Origin: Cenococcum geophilum 1.58
Lineage: Eukaryota; Ascomycota; Dothideomycetes; Gloniales; Gloniaceae
Direction of reading: 5' to 3'
Length of the DNA: 64,000 nucleotides
Assembly: GCA_001692895.1 (NCBI GenBank)
Contig: KV748247.1
Span: 620,001-684,000, forward strand
Position 1 is the first letter of the stretch. Each line of letters begins with the position of its first letter. The notes beneath the pieces are model-generated. The model saw only the letters and a list, made by a program, of their open reading frames with translations. It was not told where the DNA came from and made no database searches. The position numbers and the translations under genes were made by a program. Of the stretch, positions 56,205 to 64,000 are shown piece by piece.

Positions 56205-57118
56205 ATGCTATAGATACTGCTCTCAGCCCTACTCGCTCAAAGGCCCAACCTGGCATTCCTTAACATCCTTAAACAACGACGTAATGATGTAATCTTAAAG
56301 GCAAAGCCAAACGCTAATATATGCATGGCATGCTTAATAACGGCATTTAAAGCGTTCTAGGTCAATCGTGTTCCTAACTAGTGCACATTTGTCAGCGTAG
56401 AAAGCTATAAATACTTCAACCTTAATCTTACCAATAGCGCTCGACTATGTTGCTCATGCCTTTAAGACAAAAATGAATGCTTTTAGGTATAAGATAGCTA
56501 TATTATATGGTTCTAATATATACTAATATATATAGATGCCCGAATCGCTAGTACTGATGACAAAGAGTATTATAAGTCGATTTATAGTTAATAGAGTACT
56601 TCTTAAAGCTAAGAGCCGGATGCCGGAGGAACTCGCCAAAGATAAAGCATGGGTTAGCGAAGTTGAGGAGCTGCAAAAGCGGGTAATTCCGTTATTAGTA
56701 TAGGGTTATAATATAATAGCAGTGTACTAAGTAATATAGGATCTCAATAGGGATGTATAAAACTCCATTTAACGTCCCACGGTATACAGGACAAGAAGTA
56801 TATATTGGGGTTTATATTAAGTTCCAGTAAATTAGATTTACAAATACTAAATTATAATAGACGAGTGAGAAGAACCAACACTATAAGGGTATAGGAGGTT
56901 AGCAATTAGATCTGTTATTAGCAATTAGTAAAGAAGTGCAGACATTACTAGCTAATGAAGACTTAGAGGAAGCTATTAGTATTAGCAAGGGTATTTAGGA
57001 AGCATTAACGAAGATTAGAGGCAACTAGTGGTAGATTTTGATAAGAGGTAGAAATAGGGTAGGTAGTATACTCTATATAAGATGGAATTATAGGATAGTA
57101 GATTCTATAGTGTAATAA
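56205..57118 (+). pseudogene. Gene D2: paralogue of D1 (lightly damaged)
   Basis: Not recognised. ATG 56205 opens a frame with AQRPNLAFLNILKQRRNDV, then AKPNANICMACLITAFKAF, aligning with AKPNPNLCLGC of D1, then CTFVSVESYKYF and two more Cys clusters (LCCSCL, NECF). Intron 1 (56487-56535, GTATAAG...CTAAT...TAG) begins after the same relative residue as in D1, a Gln codon now TAG. Exon 2 (MPESLVLMTKSIISRF, RMPEELAKDKAWVSEVEEL) is open for 55 codons. A later piece near 56910-57030 (LLAISKEV-TLLANEDLEE) is probably the C-terminus; the middle is unclear. The 3' boundary is approximate. Confidence 0.6.
56487..56535 (+). other. Intron 1 of gene D2
   Basis: GTATAAG donor, CTAAT branch-like word, TAG acceptor, 49 bp: same length and position as in D1. 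Confidence 0.6.
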
Positions 57119-57155
57119 AGGGGTTATTACAGAAGAGAAGGTTATAAGTAGAGGA

Positions 57156-57178
57156 TTTCTAGAAAGGCTTCCGAAAAA
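57156..57178 (+). repeat. Palindrome copy 17
   Basis: TTTCTAGAAAGGCTTCCGAA, just after D2. Confidence 0.82.
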
Positions 57179-57475
57179 TCCCCCCTTATAGTACCCCTTC
57201 CCCTAGTGGATTTCGTCCTAGTATTATTAATAAGAGCTAGGCAATAGAATTAATAGGATTAAGGCTCTATAGCTATATAGATAATTTTAATTCTAGTATT
57301 TATGTATGGTCTAAGTGTTATAGGACATTAGTAGGGGAAGGGGCGGCGGTAAAAAGTAATCGGACACTAATGCTTTAGGCAAAAAATACGACGGTATTAA
57401 GAAATGATCAATTCTAGTATTAAATTAACTCTAACTCTAGTACTAATTACAGTATAAAAAGTTTCGTGCTTAAAG
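57179..57475. other. Intergenic stretch
   Basis: No gene recognised; CCCCTTCCCCTAG near 57180-57200 and GGGGAAGGGG near 57330 form a weak inverted pair. Confidence 0.35.
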
Positions 57476-57832
57476 TTAGGTCTTTATTATTCTTCTATAA
57501 GGTTTAAAGGCTTCCTCTACAGCGACGTAATATTACTATTTCTTACAATTCTCCTTATTAAGTGTGCAAGTCTTAAAGATATCTATAAGGTCATTAGCTA
57601 ATAAAACCAAAGGTCTTCCGTTCTTCTCCTTTACAGAAACTAAATAATGGATTTTAGGAGGTAGAAGGCTAGCAGCAAGGGGCTCTTCTTAAACTGTAAG
57701 AGATTGTTTCTATATATTAGCAGGTATTAATTTTGCAAGGTTATAGAGGTTTACGGGGTCTCTTCTAGTATTCCAAGACTTACGACAGGTTAAATATTGA
57801 GGTTTTCTAATATGGGAAGTATAAGGAGGCAT
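57476..57832 (-). pseudogene. Gene E: small unknown protein of 118 codons (few stops)
   Basis: Not recognised. From ATG at 57832 the minus frame reads MPPYTSHIRKPQYLTCRKSW, then NTRRDPVNLYNLAKLIP, PLAASLLPPKIHYLVSVKEK, NGRPLVLLANDLIDIFK and ends RRIIKT before TAA at 57476. Only four internal stops occur in 118 codons, all TAA or TAG in positions that fit mutated Gln. Two of the Cys are in LTCRKS and KTCTLNKENCKK. Convergent with D2 and between palindromes 57156 and 58333. It looks like one of the youngest or least exposed genes in the window. Confidence 0.55.
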
Positions 57833-58431
57833 TCTACTAAGTGTTAAGTAAGTAGAGTAGAAGTAGAGTTAGTTTTTATAGTATAGGGGCGAAAAAAAGA
57901 GAATTTTTGGTGGGGTTAGATTGTGTTAGTAAGTTATAGTATTAGATTACGTTTTACTAGGGCGTTTGTAATGTTATATATATTAGTTATATATATTATA
58001 TTATAATATGTTTTAAATTTAGGCTTAGGTATATTCGGTTAAGATAAAGTTTCTTAATATTTTTAATATTTAATAATTATATTTTCTNTNGATGTAGAAG
58101 TTTTATAAGTTTATTAGGATTACTGTTAATTATAAAAAGTAGGTTAGAAAAGGAGAAGTTATAAAAAAAAGAGAATATATATATATAGGTATTAGTTAGG
58201 GAAAGGAAAGGGAGGAGTATATAATAGGGAGTTAGTAAGTAAGTTAAGTAGGTTAATAATATAAGTTAGGTTAATAATTATATTATATATATTAGCAGTT
58301 ATAAGGAAACGGCTATAGGATAATAGGGGATATTTTCAGAAGGCTTCCGAAAAATGGCCATTATAGGTATATATTTATAGGATAGTAGTATTTAGTAGTA
58401 ATTTAAATAGTAATAATAAGTAAAATAATAT
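57833..58431. other. AT-rich stretch with last palindrome
   Basis: Purine-biased AT DNA with N at 58088 and 58090; palindrome copy 18 at 58333-58354. No gene seen. Confidence 0.4.
58333..58354 (+). repeat. Palindrome copy 18 (last)
   Basis: TTTTCAGAAGGCTTCCGAAA. No further copy is found to the right. Confidence 0.82.
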
Positions 58432-58588
58432 TAACTAGGACGGGGTAACCGGGACAGGGTAACTAGGACGGGGTAACTAGGACAAGGTAACTAAAACAGA
58501 GTAATTAGGACGAGGTAATTAGGACGGGGTAATTAGAATAGGGTAATTGGGACGGGTAACTAAGACGGTAGTAGTAACCGGGACGAGG
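58432..58588 (+). repeat. 14-bp minisatellite
   Basis: About ten to eleven tandem units of consensus TAACTAGGACGGGG. Eight units in a row keep exact 14-bp spacing; one is 13 bp and the last is separated by TAGTAG. Most variants are transitions. Confidence 0.88.
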
Positions 58589-59130
58589 AGAGTAAGAAGG
58601 GAGAAAGAGGGAAAAAGTAGTAAATTAGGTAGTGATAGGGATAAGAATTAAAGGTATAGGATAGGGGGGTAATGGGGATAGTAATAAGGGTAAAGGAGTT
58701 GAAGGTTAAATAGTAGGTAAAGGTTAGAAATAAATTTAGGAGTTTCGGGTATTTAAAGATCTAGAATAACTTAAAACTACTACTACGCTTATCTAAATTG
58801 TAATATAGGCGTTATGGTGGAAAATATAGTTAATTAAAGATATATATTCTGGTGTGTCCTTCCTAATTTAGTAAGGCCGGTCGCAATTNCNACCTATCNA
58901 AATTAGGGTTTTTTNAGAATTAAGTTTAATAAACCTCTAANACCTTTATAAGGCACTATACTAGGTATTTTTTTTATTGCAGAAGTAAGTCCTAGATTAT
59001 TACTATATGTTACTAAGCAGCGGCCATATAATAGGCCTCCTGCGCCTATCTACTGTGTGCTATGCCCTAAAGAGCAGCAAACTATATAACGCGATAAGCC
59101 TAGTTATAGTAAGAATGTCTCGGTGAAACA
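58589..59130. other. Spacer between minisatellite and satellite
   Basis: Purine-rich AT sequence with scattered N near 58889-58941. An ATTAGGGTTTTTT-AGAATTAAG word near 58901 resembles part of the 189-bp unit, so a decayed unit may begin here. Confidence 0.4.
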
Positions 59131-59766
59131 CTTAATATAAGATGTCATTCTTAAATAAAATCCAACGCTTTAATTAAATTTTACTAAATTCTGCCAACCT
59201 AATCAAACTCTATTACATCTATAGGTAGGCGACCTTAATACGCTAACCGGTTTAGGGTTTTTTTAGAATACTAGTTGGGCTAGCTACGAACCACTACTAT
59301 AGTACTACTATAGTAAGAACTTAATATAAGATGTCATTCTCAGATGAAATCCAACGCTTAAATTAAATTCTACCAAATTCTACTAACCTAATTAAACTCT
59401 ATCGCATATATAGGTAGGCGGCCTTATTACGCTAACCAATTTAGGGTTTTTTTAGAATACCAGTTGGGCTAGCTATAAACCACCGCTATAGTACTACTAC
59501 AGTAAGAACTTAATATAAGATGTCATTCTTAGATAAAATCTAACGCTTTAATTAAATTCTGCTAAATTCTACTAACCCAATCAAACTCTATCGCATATGC
59601 AGGTAGGCGGCCTCGTTACGCTAACCAATTTAGGGTTTTTTTAGAATACTAGTTAGACTAGCTATAAACTACTGCTATAAACCACTACTACAAAACACTT
59701 AATATAAGATGTTATTCTTAAATAAAATCTAACGCTTTAATTAAATTCTGCTAAATTCTGCCGACC

Positions 59767-59945
59767 CAGTCTGTTAAAATGTAATGCTTAATTCTACTAC
59801 CAATACCTAACTACCTTTTAGCATGTTAACATGCCAAAATATTAAAATATAATGTTTTAACTTAATTTATCTATCTAGGGAAGGCTAATTTACCAGCCGC
59901 CTTATGCCACTAGAAGATTAATTCTTAACACGATCGAACTCTATT
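59767..59945. mobile_element. Solo LTR 1 with target duplication
   Basis: TGTTAAAATG...TTCTTAACA, 169 bp (59772-59940), flanked by CAGTC (59767-59771) and CGATC (59941-59945). The same site in other units reads YAATC. It interrupts the fourth satellite unit. Confidence 0.8.
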
Positions 59946-60013
59946 GCATACAAATATTCAACTATAGGTAAGTAGCCTCGCTACGCTAACCTGTTTAGGG
60001 TTTTTTTAGAATG

Positions 60014-60353
60014 CTAGTTATTAGCAACTTGGTTAATTAAGATATAAGCATAGCAAGAAAGATGTATATAAGCCTATATAATTGGATTGTCTATAAACGA
60101 AGATCTAAAGCTATAGAAAGGAAAGGAGAAGAATAATAATACTGCTTAAAGTAGAGATTTTATATAATCTAATCGTATATCTACCGTAATCTACTATTTT
60201 TCTATTAGCCCATAATAATTGGCTTTTTTAGCATATCAACATACCAAAGTCACGTAACCGCAATTTGCAGTAATCTGCTAGTACTGTAATAGTTCTACTA
60301 TCTGCTAAGTTCTACCACGTTCTACCAAATTCTGCCAGTGCTGTAATACCAGT
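60014..60353 (-). mobile_element. Solo LTR 2 with target duplication
   Basis: 330 bp (60019-60348), TATTAGCAAC...GCTGTAATA, that is TG..CA ends with transitions. It is flanked by CTAGT (60014-60018) and CCAGT (60349-60353); intact units read ACCAGT there. A fragment in the other orientation is at 44334-44475. Confidence 0.82.
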
Positions 60354-60789
60354 CGGGCTAGCTACAAACCACTACTACAGTGCTACTACAGCAAGAACTT
60401 AACATAAGATATCATTCTTAGATAAAATCCGCGCTTTAATTAAATTCTGCCAAATTCTACCGACCTAAACGAACTCTATCGCATCTACAGGTAGGCGGCC
60501 TTATTACGCTAACCAGTTTAGGGTTTTTTTAGAATACCAGTTAGGCCAGCTATAAACCACTACTATAGTAAGAACTTAACATAAGATATCATTCTTAGAT
60601 AAAATCCGACGCTTAAATTAAATTCTGCCAAATTCTGCCGACCTAAACAAACTCTATTACATCTACAGGTAGGCAGCCTCATTACGCTAACTAGTTTAGG
60701 GTTTTTTCAAAATACCAGTCGGACTAGCTATAAACCACCGCTACAGTACTACTGCAAACTATTTTACAATAAATCCCCAAAATTATTTA

Positions 60790-63700
60790 AAAAAGCTTAG
60801 TAGTAAGCCAAGGAAATACCTAACTCCTTAAGACGCAGCAAAAGCTAAAAAGCAGAGCAATTAATAACGATATTAACGAAACCTCCAACCTTAGGGACTA
60901 GCAGATTTCATTGCATATAAACCTCCACTCTATCAAAATATTCTAGCAAAAACCCCCCAAACCGGCCTTTAAATAAGCCTTAATATTTAAATTCCTTAAA
61001 ATAGCGATACTTAATAAGGCGATACTTAATAAGGCGATGTTCCTTAATCCCTATAACTAAACTATATATAACTAAGCGAGAGCGAAAGCGAGAGCGAATT
61101 AGATACCGACCTTACTAGGCAGATCCAGTAGGTATAAATAAATAAGGAGAAACATAACGCTAAACAGGAAGAATATAAGGCGGAAGTTTCCTAACGGCTA
61201 AATAAAATGCATGCGATAACCGCCAAAATTATACCGTAACTAGATAATGTAAATAAAGCTAGCACACCCAGCAATTTGGCGACATTAGGCTTGCAGGCAA
61301 TAGAAGGGTTAAAAATTACCGCCAGAATAAAAAGGGCTAGCGAAAAAGAGTTACGGCGTTCTTTTTTAAAAGCTGCTTCTATAGATAAACCAATATTATT
61401 AGATAATAATAGCGTTAGTGCTTCACGTGCTTTAAACAAATTAGTAGATACCTAAAAATCATAAAAAGCAAGAACCCTATCGCAGACACTAAACCAGCGC
61501 AGCTTACCTTCCCTACAATTATTAAATGGAAGTCTTACTAAATAAAGCAAGTCGTTCCTAGCTTAAACCAATAATCTCTTATCCTAGATAAAATCTTTAC
61601 TAGTAAGAGCACCTATATATAACACGCTAACCTTACCAGTTATCTAAAGATCTCTAAGCACTGCTTTATCTTTATATCTTCATCTAACCGAAGAAACAGT
61701 CCCGCCTACACCTACCTAACCCATAAGTTAAGGAACACTACTAACGGCTTCTATCCCGCCCATAGTCTCTCCCACACAAGCTGCCGCTCCGCCCGTTACA
61801 GCCCTAACTCTAGCTATAATAGCACCCCTAGAACCGATAGAGCGGACGGCTTTTAAGCTTGCTAAACAACTTCGGAGTTTTCAAAACTGCACCCATAAAC
61901 AGTATAAAGAGGCAGATTAATTACACCAACAGCACCACTAACGCCCTAACGTACATTCCAAGTGTTCTTCTTTATAGCAGATTACTACTATTATCCGCGG
62001 GCAGTATAATGGAGGAACGCCACTTCTAGACATACTAAGTAGTACTAAAATAATAAAGCTAGCGGACCTCCGTAATGTTGACTACCAGGGGGCTTTTAAG
62101 GGCATAAGTTGCTTTACTACCCCCAAAGATATTAGGACTCATAATAAGAACCTACCTAAAAACCTATACCTATTATAACACTACTCTACTAGTAACAAGA
62201 ATCGCCGTACCAAAGTAACGTTTAATATTAATAGCATCTGCTGCTTTTCTAGCAGCTTAGGAATTACTCATTATGGGATTAATTGGTTTCCTAAAGCCCA
62301 TCCTATTCTCAATATTATTGCGGATATATACTTTAGCCTAAAAGTACCTATATATAATAGTAGAGGAGCATTATCTAAGAAGTACGTCCCACTTCATAAA
62401 ATACCTCACTACTATTTCGGCACTATTATTGGTATAGAGACACTCTTTATATTCATCTTTTTTCCAGCGCTCTATTTAGAAAGCGACTATAAGCACTCCA
62501 TATACCTTAGTAAAGAAGATTAACAGCTTTAGTATAATGCGGTTCTCAGTCCTGCTTTAACCAAGACAATTAAATACTTAAATATTTTGTAGCATTATCC
62601 CGCTTCCGCCCATATTGCTAATGCAGATTCGGCTAGAGTAGCCGCGGAGTCTCTTACCCGAAAAGAATATGCTAAGAACCAGCTTTTAAAACACGCACTA
62701 TAGCCTTAATACCTTAATCCTCTTTGGACCTATATACTTAAGACTATTAAGGATAATCCTAGCTTCTAGCGGTTCTAAGGTGCAACCCTCTTTATAAACG
62801 GAAAAAATACAAAACTTAAATATATGGACCCTAGTTTAATGGGAGCATATATAAGATAGGAAAATTACTAGTCCAAGGCAACCAACCCCTAATTCTATAA
62901 TAAGGATCGGACTTTTATAAACCTCGCAAAGCAGGTGACCTCGGAAGATAGTGCTTTACTATATAATTAAATACCAGATAGCTATAAGGCAGAAGTATAT
63001 CTATAGAGGAGTTGCTGCCTTAAAGCGTATTCTTAGACTTAGGAAGTCCTTAATGCCAATAGAAGCTAAGCTAGGGGCAATCCTAAGCGCACCAAATACT
63101 CCTGGGCAATAATGCGAGATTCAATAAGCCAGACTATATTTACTACACCATATAGAAAGGAGAGTACGGATAGACTAATTTATTCCCAATTTTATTTACT
63201 AATAAAGGGTCTATTTAACACATTAAAGACGTATATCTTTAATAATAAATCTCTTAAAAATCTTGCGTTGGACTCTGGGTATATTCGGTCACTATAGTAA
63301 GAAGGCAAAAGCATTACGTTTTCTAAGGCTATCTGCGAGTTTGGTTACCTTTATGGAAAGAGGCGAGCTTATAGCAATCTAATTAACAATTAGTGGAAAT
63401 CATATAGGATTAGGGAAGAGCACCGTATTTCTCTTATAATAGTAGGTAAGATTTATAAGCAGTGGCGTGAGTAGGACTTATACAATAATAATAAAATTAA
63501 TTATAGCTAGTACGCCCTTCCTTATTATATTATCCCAACTTAAGAGACCCTTAGTTTTCTATACGCCTAGATTAATAAGTACTGCTTCCTCTTTAAGCAT
63601 ATTCGTATATATACCGCTATAACATATTCCTTACCGGAGACAATAGTTATAGTTATTGCCCTATAAGTACTCCGGTTCTGCTATAGCAGTAATCTTCTAT

Positions 63701-64000
63701 AACGGGAATTACTTTTATATAAAGATCGCTGGGAGCAAGAACGTAATTATAAAATTACGGTTAAAGAAGGGCTTAGTATACATAATAGCATAGAGCGTTA
63801 TAGTCTTAGCTAGTTTCTACCAAAGTTTAATTAGGCTATATGGCGGCTAGCACCACTATATAGCGAGAATATCCTGGTTAAAAATATACTAATGCACGAA
63901 GAGTATAAGCGGAGGTGGAAAGCGGTTAAGGATCTCCGGGATATCTTTATCCGCTTTAATCAGGCCAAGTCATAGTATAACCGCTACAATGTTTAAAGAA
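60790..64000 (+). pseudogene. Large unknown fungal protein, 3' end outside the window (broken)
   Basis: Function not recognised. One plus frame can be followed from about 61090 to the window end, more than 2.9 kb: ESESELDTDLTR at the start, a Pro/Thr-rich linker (61.7-61.85 kb), then THYGINWFPKAHPILN, YNSRGALSKKYVPLHKIPHY, HYPASAHIANADSARVAAES, GATLFINGKNTKLKYMDPSL, the open stretch 63112-63297, and FGYLYGKRRAYSNLINN near the end. The upstream part (60.79-61.07 kb) reads in another frame and contains a 15-bp duplication (GCGATACTTAATAAG). Many Trp and Gln positions are stops. Proteins of this look recur in fungal repeat regions as I recall them, but I cannot name a domain. The minus open frame at 61191-61439 is a shadow. 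Confidence 0.65.

Larger units (their letters stand above)
28075..58354. repeat. Dispersed short palindrome family (at least 17 copies)
   Basis: A near-palindrome with core AGGAAG-N-CTTCCT and T-rich left / A-rich right arms recurs at 28075, 31331, 33836, 38453, 40605, 42723, 44809, 46672, 48067, 49942, 52432, 52704, 53273, 53942, 54281, 55712, 57156 and 58333. Weaker look-alikes occur at 32102, 42541, 47526, 48338, 49158, 50943 and 51953, most inside predicted reading frames. I find none in 1-28 kb or 58.4-64 kb. Most copies fall between gene relics rather than within them. Centre base is C in copies left of 48.1 kb and mostly G to the right. Function unknown; see findings. Confidence 0.85.
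59131..60755 (+). repeat. 189-bp satellite, six units
   Basis: Unit starts (CTTAATATAAG or its variant) fall at 59131, 59320, 59509, 59698, 60398 and 60575. Spacing is 189, 189 and 189; then 700, which becomes 191 once two solo LTRs and their duplications are removed; then 177. Each unit contains GTTTAGGGTTTTTT and GGCTAGCTA. No coding potential. Confidence 0.9.

Noticed and set aside
28075-58354. Regularly recurring palindrome as a CRISPR array
   Set aside because: Spacings range from about 270 bp to 5 kb and hold genes; the setting is eukaryotic.
59131-60755. TTTAGGG words repeated through the satellite, as possible telomeric repeats
   Set aside because: Each unit has only one such word at 189-bp spacing; no tandem TTAGGG array exists, so this is not a telomere.

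Overview
This window looks like repeat-rich heterochromatin of a filamentous ascomycete (Pezizomycotina) that has been heavily mutated by a RIP-like process. Every recognisable protein is a relic. Its frame is crowded with TAA/TAG codons where Gln or Trp is expected, and Asp/Glu/Cys/Gly at catalytic positions are replaced by Asn/Lys/Tyr/Ser. The two 211-bp LTRs of one Gypsy element (7210-7420 and 13189-13399) have equal length and the differences I see between them are all transitions. I find no healthy gene, rRNA, tRNA or CRISPR array.

Region 1 (1-27.9 kb) is nested retrotransposons. A LINE lies on the minus strand (1-3.7 kb). A chromovirus integrase on the plus strand is cut in two (3.8-4.66 and 13.57-14.5 kb) by an ~8.9-kb insertion. 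That insertion is a short noncoding element ('family X', 14-bp target duplication) which carries both a 1.5-kb element with long terminal inverted repeats and a complete 6.2-kb Gypsy element. At 15-27.2 kb a second Gypsy family forms a head-to-tail array in which neighbouring copies share LTRs; a second family X copy sits in its gag-pol. A fragment of a third Gypsy family follows.

Region 2 (28.1-58.4 kb) is the most unusual part. It is a run of gene relics separated by at least 17 copies of a short near-palindrome (AGGAAG-N-CTTCCT core with T/A-rich arms). The genes are: a DUF3505-like zinc-finger protein with a tyrosine-recombinase-like domain; a minus-strand unknown; a second such protein fused to a RecQ helicase; a module repeated four times that carries an unknown minus-strand gene and copies of the RecQ 3' tail; an unknown protein; a SNF2-family helicase; and several small genes, including two Cys-containing paralogues with recognisable fungal introns. 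Zinc-finger/recombinase, RecQ and SNF2 proteins together suggest one large mobile or subtelomeric-type unit. The palindromes recall cassette boundaries, but that is inference.

Region 3 (58.4-64 kb) holds a 14-bp minisatellite, a 189-bp satellite interrupted by two solo LTRs with target duplications, and a large unknown relic that runs off the end of the window.
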